A stretch of DNA of 64,000 bases, taken from assembly GCA_030549335.1 (NCBI GenBank), contig CM060191.1, forward strand, positions 52,613,447 to 52,677,446, written 5' to 3'. Under the pieces are notes generated by a model. The model was not told the DNA's origin, searched no databases, and was given only the letters and a program-made list of their open reading frames with translations. Shown here one piece after another: positions 1 to 11,628 of this stretch. The first letter of the stretch is position 1, and each line of letters opens with the position of its first letter. The DNA comes from Pontederia crassipes. Taxonomy: Eukaryota; Streptophyta; Magnoliopsida; Commelinales; Pontederiaceae. Position numbers and translations under genes: made by a program.

Positions 1-1108
1 AGCATTTATTCTAGAATCTTTTCACAAAAATAGTGTTTTCATGAATTTGTTAAAAAAAAGTTTGTTCTACAACTTATTTTTCAATGAAATCAACTCAATC
101 TAATTGTTTGAATTTGAGGTTTCAGATCATTACATGATTTTTCTATAAAGGTGTGAAACCCATTTTGAAAGTCATAAATATTAATATTTTATCAAATGCT
201 TCGAGAAATGAAAATAAAAAGTTCCACTCAAATATGTTGACCATTTTTCTAATTTTATGAAAAAATTCTCAATTTCTAATTTCTCAATGTTTGACGAATG
301 GAAGGTAAAATGTGCGTCCCTTGTTCACTTATGTTTAGATCTTCTTTCGAACTCGTAAATCTTGAGCTTTTGTTGCTAGTATTCCTACAGTGGAGGTGCA
401 TCTGTCAAAATCTTGAGCTTTTGTTGCTATTATTCCTACAGTGGAGGTGCATCTGTCTGCCCTTGAATGGAAACTTACATTGCTTGTTTTACTTCCGCCC
501 TTAACCTTGAAGATATGAAAATTATGAAAATCAATTTAAAGAAAATTACATCCTCTTTGAGAAAGGAAAAAAAATGAAAATGAATTTGAAAATTAAAGTA
601 TAATTAGATTATTGTTTAAAAATCTATTCTTTAACAAAAATGGCAAATCCAAATCTAAATCATTCATTTTATTCTTCATATATTGAATGATTATTACATA
701 AAAAATTAAATGCAATAAATTTGGAACTTTTAAAATTTAAAGTAATTATATCCTAACTTTGGAGATTCTGGCCTCTAGGATAGAGACATTGCTCTCCGGA
801 CCTCCTTACAAGGTTGAATTTCATGAGAATATGGAGAATGTTTACACATTCTTTCTATCATGACACTTCGGTAATAAACAAAAAGAAGAATATGAAAACC
901 TATTAGCATAAAAACACCAAATGCTAATTCCTTGGACCTTTAGTTTATTTTCGATGATAACAACAACAATACTACATGAACTTAAAATTCTATCGATTAA
1001 TTCAATTTTACACATTACTATTAACATTTTGTAAATTAGACCTTCCTGATTTTCTCGTATCAAAATTTAGAGTTTTTTTAAACCTCTCGTGAAATGAAAT
1101 ATAATATA
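1..1108. other. AT-rich intergenic DNA, no gene recognised
   Basis: No reading frame here resembles a known protein, and no splice-linked exon series can be assembled. The only structure seen is a two-copy 51-bp tandem repeat near its start. It ends where the first LTR begins. Confidence 0.6.
357..457. repeat. 51-bp tandem duplication, two copies
   Basis: Two adjacent copies of a unit containing cttgagcttttgttgct and tggaggtgcatctgtc lie at a period of 51 bases. They differ at about one base (ctagtatt versus ctattatt). The near identity indicates a recent local duplication. No function is evident. Confidence 0.85.
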
Positions 1109-2775
1109 TGACGCATGCAAAATTCAACATATTATTAGCCATGTATTTAATCTTATTTTGATTTATTATCTTATCGCATGCATATACTTTAATTTTATAA
1201 AAATAAAAATTTACCCAAATATTGTGTTTTATTGTCTAGGAAGTAAGAAAAGTGAATTACGAAGCCACTAGAGAAAATTACGATCAAATCGGAGATAAAA
1301 CATAGTTCGAAAGTGAAAAATAATTAAGCTATCATGGGAGGGTTGTGAAAGATTTGTCACGGTCTTGACATTGGGTCGTCAAACAGCTGTATCAGGCCAT
1401 TAAAATACATTTTTTCGAACTAAAAAATTGCCTGAGGCACGATCGTGACTAGCCTATTACGGACTATGAAATTTTCAAATTTTTATGCTAATTAGACACT
1501 GTAAGGACCGTGGAAATCACAGGTCGTGAAAACTCATTTCTAATCCAATTTGGACGTTGTTTAGGTCGTAAAATTATTGTTGATCCGAGATGTGAACGAA
1601 TTTTTGAAAGAATGTCAAGTACACAAAGACTCACACTCATATTATATGATCCTAAGATGATTTGAAAACATATTATGGATAAAATTTCATAATTTGACAA
1701 GGCCGAAATCTCAGAATTGATTCTACTTCGAATTTTCTTTATTTTGAGTAGAAAAAAGTTTTTGTTTCTTCTCTGATCATATAAAAAATAAAAAGCCTAT
1801 AAATAGAGACTTTCTACCATATGGAGAGAGGATGCTAGGGCCTTCAACATGTGCTTTGAAGACAAAACGTGAAATCATATTGAAGAACAATCGAGAAGTT
1901 TTTTGTGCGGTGATCTTAGGCGGGGATCGTGCAATGATTGATCGTTCGTTGAACAAAGAACTTTCAGTTTTTATTTTATGTTAGGATGAATCAGTTCATG
2001 CATAAAAGTTCTATCTTTTTAATCTTTGTAATCCAAACAATTTAGTTTAGTTTTTCACTTAGTTTATTTATGTGAGACTTTTATTATTAAGACAACTTGT
2101 GAACTTTTCTATAGTTGTAAGTATAATTTATTTAACTTTTAAGAACATTATTTTTGTGTTTAAATCTTTTCATTAGTTTTATTTAAATTATTAGTTGATT
2201 ATTAGCTGAGTAGTGTGATCAATTTATTAATCCATAATTTTTAAGCAATTCATGTCCTAATCCAATAGATTCGGGTGGAATATTATATTGCGTGGTCTGT
2301 CAAATTGACTCAGGTGAATGATTTGATAGTTTAGGAATCGCAACACAAAACATTTTAATCTGAGTATGATTTAGAGTAGAGTCAGGTGGAGTATTCTCAT
2401 CTTATTAAGATTAACAATAGTTGATTTACCCGATTAGGAAGAACATACTTTAGGTGTTCCTAATTCATCTAAAAGTTGAAGCTGATTATCTTTTAATTAA
2501 ATCAATATCTATAGAAGTGAAATAAGTCTGTTCTTAATCATTTTAACCCATCGATCTTATACATAAGTAGTTTAATTTAGTTTTAATATTTCATTTTCTG
2601 TTATTTTATTTTCTGCAACTCTTTTATCCAAGTTATGTTGTCTCTTATTAGTCTTTGAAATTAATTTAGTTAAGTAAATTAATTCCTCGTGAGTTCGACG
2701 CTCTACTCATTATATTTCATTAGTTGAGCGACTAGTTCACTTACTAACATTTAATTATTACCAATTGTCGCATCA
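1109..2775 (+). repeat. 5' LTR of R1
   Basis: The LTR begins TGACGCATGC and ends TCGCATCA immediately before the primer site. It pairs with 11629-13257 over its whole length. It contains a TATA box near 1799 and an upstream cluster of decayed tcacgg/cgtga motifs (about 1350-1520) that are again seen in other LTRs of the window. Confidence 0.88.
1799..1806 (+). promoter_or_regulatory. TATA box of the R1 5' LTR
   Basis: TATAAATA sits in the context gccTATAAATAgaga within the LTR. The homologous position in the 3' LTR (about 12285) reads tataatta. The reversed copy has the same box at 56368-56375. Conservation at the same place in two LTRs supports it as the Pol II promoter core. Confidence 0.65.
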
Positions 2776-2781
2776 AGTTTT

Positions 2782-2799
2782 TGGCGTCATTGCCGGAGA
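2782..2799 (+). other. Primer-binding site, tRNA-Asp type
   Basis: TGGCGTCATTGCCGGAGA lies six bases after the LTR end. It matches the complement of the 3' end of plant tRNA-Asp (consensus TGGCGCCGTTGCCGGGGA) with a few changes. This primer is used by Athila/Tat-type gypsy elements in plants. Confidence 0.8.
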
Positions 2800-2944
2800 A
2801 TTTTTCTTTACTTACTATGCTAATTTTACGTTACTTTGAGATTTTATTTTTCTATTACTATTACTTTTGCTTTTAGTTGTGTAAAGTTTAAAGTTACATA
2901 TTTTGTACATAACTCGACTCTCACGTGAATATCTTAAATCCTTG

Positions 2945-4030
2945 ATGAGAAAGAAGAATACGTCCATCATACAACTAATTGAGGAAGATAAAGTTGTCCA
3001 TCAATATAAAGGTGAAACCGAAACTTCATCAAGTCACAACAACATGAATTTACTTTAGCAAATTCTAAGTGAAGATCCATTTTTGGACACTAAAGTCATA
3101 ATCATAAACAAGTTGAACCCTCTGTTGAGGAAAGTCTCCAAACAATCTTATCAAATCAAAAATTTGGAGAGCCAACTTGCATATTTGCGGCATCGAAGTG
3201 AATAAACAAAAATGTCATCACATCATTTCTCAAATCAAAACCTTCAACTGAGCCGAAAGTTGACTTTGAAGATGTTTGATCAAGTTATTATAACAATTAA
3301 AAGGAAGCTTCAAACTCAAGACTAACATATCCAGAATTTGGCGGCTCAATTAACACAAATTCAAAGCAAATTGAAGTGAATGATTCAATTGGAATTTTCG
3401 ACACCGAGCTCAAGCTCGATGCCTTGGAAGCAAAGCTGTAAGCAGTTGAGAGTCAAGTCACGCAATTGACTTTTCTAAAATTTGAATTTCCAAAGCACAT
3501 CGATGAGATCTCAACCATCATTATGTGTCAATGCCACTATCAAATAAGGTGGCATTCAAGGACAAAGTTTTCAACAAGGACAACAACTACACGATGGCAT
3601 GCAAAGGAGAAATGGACAAGTTCAAAGGAGGAGCTCACTGAAGTCAATACTATTCAAATTTTGTCTCACGCCGACTTCATTACAAATTTGGAAATTCAAA
3701 AATCACATAGGAAAAGAAGCACATCACTGACAACAACAAAGACCTCTCCTATTACAACAAAGTAGTGACAAATCAAAGTAAAGAAAAGAAGCATGCCACC
3801 AACACTAGTGACATCATCGACGTCAAAGACACCAACTACATCAGTCCAATGGCAACCTAAGAATCATTGGCAACATTAATCCGCAACATAATTCTCCAAT
3901 TCAACCTAAGAATGTTACTGTACTTGAAGAATTTCCACTACCGAACGATGGCACAAAGGTGAAAACATTAGGCGTCATCCACCATTGCATTTGCTAAGCC
4001 TCACCACATGAAGCATTCATGATCACATCT
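2945..4030 (+). pseudogene. Decayed coiled-coil ORF of R1, unknown family
   Basis: An ATG at 2945 opens a lysine-rich start (MRKKNTS), followed by an acidic and serine-rich stretch, a stop at about 3056, and then a leucine/lysine segment containing LNPLLRKVSK and QIKNLESQL. The reversed copy of the element encodes the same arrangement (MTKKKRTTT, LDPLLKKLST, QIENMERQI), so both descend from one protein. Further on, degraded frames show a repeated-Gln/Asn region and QW(R/Q)PK. Its position after the primer site is where gag normally lies, but I see no zinc knuckle or recognisable gag homology. It is broken by several stops and probably frameshifts. Confidence 0.6.
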
Positions 4031-4795
4031 AATAAATTCTAGTGAGATTGTTCCTTAATTGCATGTATTAATAAGTGACCATTTTATATTAAACTCAGCA
4101 TATGTCTTAGTGCTGCCAAGCAAATGATTTTAAATTAGAACTACCCTTTCACCCTAGACTCGTAGTTTATATTTTATTTTTTTTAGATTAGATTAGTTTT
4201 TATTATTTTAGTTTTATAATTTCTTTGTTTTATTTTTAGTTTTTGTCATTATATTTTAACATATCATCCTACGCATGTCTTCAGTTATTTGATATTTTTT
4301 TGGGTCATTACAAGTCAGTCACGGGTCTTCTAGTTTTCAAAGTATATGCTCCACGACCCATGATGAAGAAAAAAGAAGAAGGCTCGACAACTATTGATAT
4401 CCGATACATATCGGCTTCTTTTCACAACTTCCACAGCTACCAAACTTGGATATATCATGTTGTATCTTTTCCTTTTAATTTTTTAATTATTTTTCTTTAT
4501 CATGTTTATACTCTTATTTCTAATCTGATTTTGAACACTAAGGACAATGTTGAATTCAAGTTTGGAGCAGTTTGCATTTCCATGCATCATGTCTATCCTT
4601 TCGTATTGTATTTCATGCATACGCTCTCATAATTTTTTATCTTATGTTTTCATATTTGATTTGCATTCTATATAGAAAATCAGTAATACTTAAAATTCAA
4701 ATTCAAAAATTGAAAAAGCCAAATATCACATCTTATTTTTTATGTCTTAATATTTTCTTGTTTTCAAACATTATTCAAGGCTGATTGATGACATA
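4031..4795 (+). other. R1 interior, non-coding
   Basis: AT-rich sequence with no credible protein. It aligns by eye with the interior of the reversed copy, for example the caaacattattcaagg segment just left of the CACTA insertion against gcattattcaagg there. This fixes the insertion point. Confidence 0.55.
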
Positions 4796-4799
4796 GGTA

Positions 4800-5270
4800 A
4801 GTCGACGCTACGGAGACGCTAATGCATGGCTACAAGCAATGATCACACATTAGTGTCTAAATGGTGTCGTAGAAAAGAGACGCTGGCTTTTGGTAGCTAT
4901 TAGCATCACAATAGCGTTGTCAAGAACTATGACGCTAGTAGTGCCACGGTGTGATGCTACTACGACGATAACATGATGCAAAATGTGTACCCGCGAGGAG
5001 TTTAGGGGTGTCTCTAATCGATGCTATGTTGGCGCTAAGCATTGCGACGCGGATGTGATGCTAATTGGGGGCTAAGTTTCTACTCTTTGTGACGCTAATT
5101 AGATGCTAACGAGATGCTAAGGTGATGGCGTGGGTCGTCTCTAATGCGATGTTAAAAGTGACTCCAAATGTTGCGACGCTAAATAGACGCTAACGTGATG
5201 CCACCTATGATATATTTATAGTGTTAGATTGGATTGTGTCGCTATTGAGTCGCTAAGGCGACACTAAATA
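4800..5270. repeat. Subterminal repeats of CACTA 1 (left)
   Basis: gacgct, gatgct and their complements recur every 10-30 bases in both orientations. In CACTA elements such arrays bind the TNPA-type protein. The same motif family marks both ends of CACTA 2, so the two elements are related. Confidence 0.75.
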
Positions 5271-5523
5271 TAAAAAATATTACCCCATTCCAGCCATTTT
5301 GTTCCTTCCTAGACCATAAAAATTATAAAATGCATATATAATCCATTCTTCATATTGATAACAATAATAATAAAGCTAAACACAATAACCATCACAAAAG
5401 CACTAATAAACCATCACAAAGTACTAATAAGATAATAAAATGATATCATACATTATAAACAAAATCATATAAAAAGATATATAATAGAAAAGTTTCTATC
5501 ATAAATCGTTATCCTCGTCATTG

Positions 5524-7060
5524 TCATTTCTGCCATTTGACGCTGATGTACTCGGTCCTTGGTCTTGTGAAGACTAAGTTTGTGGCTGAAGCGCGGTCTG
5601 AATTGCCTACAAAATGGGAGCTAAATATTGAGGAAGCTGCTGAATTAGCTAGCTGCTGAGATAGTTGCTCCGAGATGATTTCCTTGACGCTGTCCAACAT
5701 GAGCTCACGTGCAGTGGATGAACTCGGAGCAGATGAGCCGATTGCATATCCTCCGCTCCTCTTAGGAACCTGAGTGGTTGTGCCTAAATCACACAAGTAT
5801 CCTCCTCGTGTCGTACTAGTCACCTCCTCTCAAACAGTAGCGTCCTCTATAAAATAGACAAATTATATATAACATTATATAACATTTTAAATCATATAAA
5901 TTATTAACTTCAAAAAACATATAAACCTACAAAGTGTTATTACGTTAAAAACGTGAATCATTTTGGAGATACGTTACCTGGTGGCTGAGTACTAATATCA
6001 TCTTCGTAGTTCTTGGCCATCTTTTTTATTATATACATCCTAAAAACTTTAAACATTGCATATATGAAAAATCATTTACGCTAATGCGAAGAACCAAGTG
6101 AACATATGAGATACTTACCATAACTCTACGAGCAGTGACGTGACCAAGTCATTAGTTTTGTTGCTCTTATGTGTGACCTCGTAGACCGTGTGAAAGTCTA
6201 CGATACCACCTTATTTTTCCTCCTGTAATAAAGTTTCAAATTTTATAAAATACACATAAGATAGAAGTTTAATTATTTCATTTTATATCAACATTACCAT
6301 GTGTCTTCAATGCTCGTCAAATCACATGGAGCCGCTTGTGTGGATATGTGCCTCGAGCTTCGAAAGTCTGTTAACTTTGGCCTTTGCAGACTTTCTTTGA
6401 CATGAACATGAAATACTTAGACTTTGTAAAATTATAAATTTAATAAAAATAATTCAAATGTAAACTTACCACTTATTACATAAGGACTCCCAAACTGGAC
6501 GCCTAACATGTCTAGAGCATCTTTGTATGCCCTGCTCCAAAGTGAGGCCGGTGGACATAACGATTTTACGAAACTTATATAGCTAATTTTTTAGGCATTT
6601 TGCAACAACCTCCTCAAATGCTTTCCGGATCGTCCCTAAATTTAGATTCGGATGAAAATGATTTGCTTCCTAAAAAATATTATCGATGTTAGAAATTTAA
6701 AATTAATATAAAAAATGTCCAATGCAAATTAATAAATGACAGAAAGATGTCATCCCGCACTTGAATTGAGATATCTTTCCACGATCCTGTCCCTTCTGAC
6801 AAGTGGAAAATGACAAGAGCACTGACATCTCGCACGGTAGAAGCGGGTATAAAAGTGGTATTGCGGTTTTGAAAAAGAATTAATTTTGTAAACATAAACA
6901 AACCTATAAAATGAGTATGAAATAAATTATTTAACTTACAGCGGAGCATTGTTGTTCACGGGGACCACCCTATTATCGTGGAATCCCTCTTCTTCTGCCA
7001 AAGAGGAATCATCATCCGTTGTAGCTAGAGTAGGCTGAGAGAGTCTAACTTGATCAACGG
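5524..7060 (-). pseudogene. TNPA-like (plant transposase PF03004 type) remnant of CACTA 1
   Basis: On the minus strand the core at about 6885-6730 reads FIPASTVRDVSAL, then HLSEGTGSWKD and QVRDDIF, matching the TNPA-like gene of CACTA 2 almost word for word. Downstream, about 5820-5524, a further exon carries GGYAIGSSAPSSS followed by SEQLSQQL, matching that element's C-terminal GGYAEGASAPSSS and QLSQQL repeats. The pieces are separated by intron-like AT-rich gaps. The exons are not in one open frame, and several are decayed. The family is a DNA-binding transposition protein of En/Spm elements. Confidence 0.7.
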
Positions 7061-7870
7061 GCCCTACTACAGAAGAAATCATTAGCACAATACAAAATTA
7101 AACGAATGATAGTTCATATGTCAACATTAAAGTTCACACCCCATGCAATATCTAGCAGTCCGCTCGTTAGAATGTGTCGATCCAAGGGTGTGCCCCATCG
7201 GTGGCGACATCGCAACTAACAATCATTAAAATAAAAAAAATGATTAATATAATTATGTGTCAATTATAAATAAAATACTAATAAATATATCACCTAGCGT
7301 AATATGTTGGTCATCATTGTGTGGTCGTGAGGAACGGACACTCGAATGTGGAGAAACGTCCATCGGTCTTAGCAGAGGCGTAGCAATTGTCACCATAAAA
7401 AATGGTTAAAACATTTGCATGCACTTAAATTTATTAAATACACAAAAAATAATCAGGAGTGACATGTCGATCAACGTCATGCGATCATGACGATCCGCCA
7501 TGGATTGCCTACACTGTGACGGTCCAACTATGTGCCCCGTCGATGGTGAAGCGTCACCGTTAAAAAAATAGTTGAAGCATTTGCATGTACTTAAATTTAT
7601 TAAATACACAAAAAATGACCTATGGCAACATGTCAATCGTTGTCATGCAATCGAGACGATCCACCAGACTGCCTATTATGTAACGGTCCAGCTATGTGTC
7701 CAATCAACGGTGGAGCAATGTCATAATAAAAAAATGTCTCCAATTAATACCCATTAGTCGAATACAAATAAGCTACACAATAAATATATCACATGGTGGT
7801 CGAGGGGCATTAGTCATAGGGAGTGAGCACCTGGAAGAGCAGGATCCACCTAAAGCTCGACCTTGTGTAA
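7060..7870 (-). pseudogene. Micro-exon array of the CACTA 1 TNPA-like gene
   Basis: Read on the minus strand, short blocks encoding a Pro/Gly linker (coding cues caccgatgggg, catcgacgggg, ccgttgattgg) alternate with AT-rich introns, four times in about 700 bases. CACTA 2 shows the same pattern on + at about 37745-38260. Two adjacent units form a clear tandem duplication of about 161 bp. It belongs to the N-terminal part of the TNPA-like gene. Stops and drift make it non-functional. Confidence 0.5.
7397..7720. repeat. Tandem duplication, about 161-bp unit, two copies
   Basis: Each copy contains catttgcatg, acttaaatttattaaatac, a segment resembling cgtcatgcgatc, and a cgtcgatggtg-like block, in the same order. 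One unit equals one micro-exon plus its intron. The copies have diverged moderately. Confidence 0.75.
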
Positions 7871-7999
7871 CCATGCTTGAAAAAAATTAGATAAATTCAG
7901 ATACTTAGTCAAAAACATTTAATTTTGTTAAAACAACTACATGATTCAATGTCATCGCTATAATCTTGAATCGAGACATCGTCAATAAAATCGCCAACA

Positions 8000-8409
8000 T
8001 TTGCTTCTAAAAACTCATTTGAAGTGAACTCTTCCATTAATTAGCTCAACGTAATCAACTAATTGAATATTCTCAACTTCATCAACTATATCAATAATCT
8101 CGTTCATGTGATATTCTTGATAGTAATCATCAATGGGCACATCATTGTAAATGATTGATGTTTCACGATCATCTGCCATTGTTTCTGCTAATAATAGTTT
8201 ACTTCTCATTTTGCATGACATCCACCATTTCGACTGATACTTAGTGTAGTAGACTTGTTGCACTTGTTCAACCAATATGGATCGTATGATTGTAGTCTCA
8301 ACCGCGGCTTAATATTCATAAATTTAAACTTTGGATCTACTCTAACTTTCTTTTCTGGATTAAACCAATGACATTTTAGTACTATGACTTCGTTAAATTT
8401 AAGAAACAA
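8000..8409 (-). pseudogene. DUF4216 remnant of CACTA 1
   Basis: Two overlapping minus frames carry VLKCHWFNPEKKVRVD, then RLRLQSYDPYW, then QVYYTKYQSK and WWMSCKMRSKL. This is the same sequence as in CACTA 2 (VLKCCWFDPEKGVRID, RLQSYDPF, QVYYTKYPSK). DUF4216 follows the TNP2 transposase in many plant CACTA elements. A frameshift separates the two frames, and an acidic Asp/Glu-rich tail follows. The transposase that should precede it is absent. Confidence 0.75.
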
Positions 8410-8589
8410 TATAGTTTGTTCATCTATTTTTTAAGTCACGATGTTCATATAGTTGGAACCAGAGATAAGAACAATATAATTTGTTTGTTCATCTATTTTT
8501 CAAGTCCTTCATGTAAATTAAGGCATAATTAAGAACATGACCAAACTAAATTCATTTCAAACTAACAAAAATCAAGCACAATCAAATGC

Positions 8590-9335
8590 TAACAAAAAGG
8601 AACTTACTTATGGAAGGTAGTGTCCGACGACGGTGGGCGGCGAAGGAGCGGCAAGGGACGAGGGAGACATCCAGCTGAGGGCAGTGGACGACGGAGGAGG
8701 GCATAGTTCGGCAAAGGAGCAACTGAGGAGGGCAGCCAACGCTTGAGGAGGGTGGCGCTCGATTGAAGGCAGCAGATGATAGAGGAGGGCACAGTCCGGT
8801 CGAGGGAGGCAGATGAGGGGCAGTGGACGAGGGCGGCGTCCGATTGCGACAGTGGAGGAGGCAGAGGAGGGCAGCGAATGGCCAAGGAGGGAGGCATCTA
8901 GCAAAGGAGCGGACGAGACAGCATTCGGCAGAGAAATGCAGCAAAGGAGAGCAATAGAGGAGGCCGGAGGCTGGAGGCGGAGATGGTGGGGTCAGAGGAG
9001 CTGACGACAGAGGCGGAGGATGAAACTCGGCTTCGGAGGAGGCAGGGAAGGTGGAGTCAGAGGAGGCAGGGAGGGCGGGGTTAGAGGAGGAGGAGTGGGT
9101 GGGGTCGGACGAGGGTGGACGATGGCGTCGGAGGAGGTGGGGAGGGCGGGGTCGGAGTAGGAGGGGTCAGACTAGGGCGAGATCAGAGGAGGAGGAGGGC
9201 CGGCGACCGGCAGGGCATCGGTGCACGACACCGGAGAAGGGAGGCGTCACGATCGCAGTTGATCGCCGGCATCGCGGGTGCACGGTCATGGTCGCGATCA
9301 CGTAGGTCTTGAACACACGGTAAGAAGTTAGGGAT
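8590..9335. other. GC-rich, purine-skewed block inside CACTA 1
   Basis: The + strand is rich in gga/gag/ggc words (ggaggaggcag, gagggcggcg). Open frames exist on both strands, but they encode low-complexity Ser/Pro or Arg/Gly chains with no domain. The block replaces the expected TNP2 gene. It looks like diverged GGAGG-type minisatellite or captured host leader sequence. I do not call it a gene. Confidence 0.55.
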
Positions 9336-9339
9336 TTAA

Positions 9340-9560
9340 AGTAGTTTTTTTTGGCGCCGACAAGCAATGCGACGCTAATTCCACGCTAAAGAGGTGCCGA
9401 ATTAATTCAATTCTTATATCTAATCATTTATAAAGTATGAAGTATAGCGTCGCACATTAGGGCCTCCAATGTCGTAACGCTAAAGTGGAAAAATGCATCG
9501 CGTTAGTGTCACAAAGTTGAGACGCTACAATAGCGTCGCATAATGCGATGCGATTATCAC
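9340..9560. repeat. Subterminal repeats of CACTA 1 (inner right block)
   Basis: Repeated gacgcta, tagcgtc and gcgacgc motifs in both orientations. A 0.7-kb AT-rich microsatellite tract separates this block from the outer block. CACTA 2 has the same alternation of motif blocks and AT-rich spacers at its left end. Confidence 0.65.
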
Positions 9561-10022
9561 ACTATTTTCATTGGTACAATGTATATATGTAACATGTACA
9601 TATGTTATATATTGAGTACAAATAACATATATGTTATAGGAGAATCGATCATTTTTATTCCGAAACTTTGCCCATTTTATTGAATTTCTTCCGACCTCCG
9701 ATCGTTTATATTATATTATAAGTTTATATTCAAATAGGTTTACTTTATATTAATTACCTGTATATATGTATATATATATACATATATTTATAAAATGTAT
9801 GTATGTATGTATGTATGTAAAGTCTACATAAACTATAAGTCTAGCTATATTCACATGTACTTTACACACACACACACATACATATTATAAGTATATATGT
9901 GTATATATATACAAAATGTGTGTATATAAGTATACATGTGTATGTATATGTATATGTACTATAAGTCTATATGTATATAAGTAGATATGTGTATGTATGT
10001 ATGTATGTATGTATGTATATAC

Positions 10023-10056
<34 letters not shown>

Positions 10057-10080
10057 CTATAAGTCTATATGTATAATAAA
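9561..10080. repeat. Microsatellite-rich tract: (TATG)n, (AC)n, (TA)n
   Basis: Runs of atgt at about 9797-9820, ac at about 9868-9880, tatg at about 9990-10018 and ta at about 10020-10056, amid ATA/TATA-rich DNA. No coding potential. Confidence 0.85.
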
Positions 10081-10239
10081 AGGAAGTGAGCTAAGCCAAA
10101 TAGCGACCTAAATTATCGTCGTGTGAAGTTGTCGCCATTTGATATAGTATAGGAATACATATATAGGTAAAATATATGTATTTAATTAGGAATATTTAAT
10201 CTATTTATTCATTAAACTATAGTTTACTTAATATATATA

Positions 10240-10660
10240 TGCATGGCGTCGACTTAGCATCGACATACGTTGCACAACTGGTGGCGCGCTAATCAGCGCC
10301 GCATAATTGACGCCAAAACAACGCAAGATCTCGGCTCCCATATCGACTCCATCATTGGTGTCGTCGTAGCGTCACACTCTTTGTGATGCTATTATAGCGT
10401 CGCCAGTAGTCGACGCCAATACAACGTTACAATCTACCACGCATTTTCTCATTTTCGCGCGTGATAATAGCATCTCTAGGGCGTCACATTTAGCGTCGGC
10501 AGTATGTAATGCCAATGCGACGCTAAGCTGAAGCTATTTTGATGCAGTTAGCTTCGTGTCGTCGTGACCCCAATGCCGATGCTATAGTGATGTTAGTCGA
10601 GCCAATTTACCGTCACTTTATTTTGCGACACTAATTGTCGTCAGCACTTTTCTTGTAGTG
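10240..10660. repeat. Subterminal repeats and CACTA terminus of CACTA 1
   Basis: Dense gacgc/gcgtc motifs run up to the terminal tcttgtagtg. The adjoining DNA from 10661 resumes the host retroelement, which aligns with the reversed copy (taattaa, then atttatc(a/g)cc). The right-hand boundary is therefore precise. Confidence 0.8.
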
Positions 10661-11628
10661 CTTGTTAATTAACAAAATTCAAAGTACAATTATTTTATCT
10701 TTATCACCTTAGTATTATGTATTTGGAATGTGAATGTTGCTAAGTAGACCATGAATACTTGGATGATAAATTCTTGTTCATGCTCAATTTTTTTTTAAAT
10801 TTTTCTTTAGTCTTGATAATAATTACATTTTTGTTGAATGCTTAAGTACTTATTGAGCTTACATAGGAAAAAAGAGAGAAAAAAGATAAAAGAGGGTTAG
10901 TTGAACCCCAACAAAAAGTAAAGAAAAAGAAATAAAGAAGTATAAATGTGTTATATGAAATCTTGATGTGTTCGGATGATTAGATCCATAGGAATTATTG
11001 TCTGGAGACCTAAGGGCAACTGTTCTAGAATACATAGGATGAAATCCTATTACATGGACCACCTTGCGCAATATGGAGCACATGAGTACCAAATCAATAA
11101 AAATAAAGTGAAAAAGAAGTATAAATGCATTATATGGCACTTTAGTGTGTCTGGATGATGAGATCCGTAAGAAATTCTTGCTTGACGACTTAAGGGCAAC
11201 TACTATAGCATCCATCAGGTGAAAGCCTATTATATAAACCACCTTGTGAAATATTGAGAAGTATATCAGTACCAAATAAAAAAAGAGTAAAAAAAACAAA
11301 ATTAAAAAAAAAACAAAAAGTTCAAAGTGAAAATACATAAGCTCATAATGCACTTATGTTTTCAACATTTGATACTTTTATTTAGTAGATTGCATGCTTT
11401 CTTGCATTAGTTGAACTTGGATGAATTTAAATATGTCTAATATTCAGAAATTCTACAAGGCTGGATAATTAGAATGATGAAAAGATGCTTTGACGATAGA
11501 TGCATAAAACTTAGTGCAAAGAAAAGTAGTTGACTCACATGATAGAAACGATTATTAACCTTTTTTAGTTTTTAGCTTTGCCTTGAACATTGCTCGAGGA
11601 GAAGCAAATATCTGAGTTTGGAGGAGTT
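10661..11628 (+). other. R1 interior, 3' part up to the polypurine tract
   Basis: Non-coding. It contains a segment (agatccatagg, taagggcaactg, tacatggaccacctt) found twice here in slightly different form (about 10976-11075 and 11160-11245). The same segment recurs in the composite at 49425-49510 and, reversed, at about 51940-52010. It ends in the tract gagtttggaggagtt directly before the 3' LTR, the usual plus-strand primer position. Confidence 0.65.

Larger units (their letters stand above)
4796..10660 (-). mobile_element. CACTA element 1, reversed and decayed
   Basis: The right end reads ttttcttgtagtg, the complement of the CACTACAAGAAAA terminus of CACTA (En/Spm) transposons. Dense subterminal copies of gacgct/agcgtc occur at both ends. 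On the minus strand it still encodes remnants of a DUF4216 region and a TNPA-like protein, in the same order as CACTA element 2. The TNP2 transposase itself is missing, and a GC-rich low-complexity block stands in that position. The left terminus has no recognisable CACTA motif, so that end is lost or badly mutated and its boundary is set only by alignment of the host element. Confidence 0.75.

Noticed and set aside
4800-5270. A CRISPR-like or satellite array made of short gacgct repeats
   Set aside because: Repeat spacing is irregular, orientation is mixed, and the blocks sit at CACTA ends. They are subterminal transposon repeats.
8582-9367. Several overlapping open frames of 60-120 codons on both strands in the GC-rich block of CACTA 1
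   Set aside because: They encode low-complexity Ser/Pro or Gly/Arg/Glu chains on opposite strands at once, as expected when GC-rich DNA lacks stops. No domain, no splice logic.
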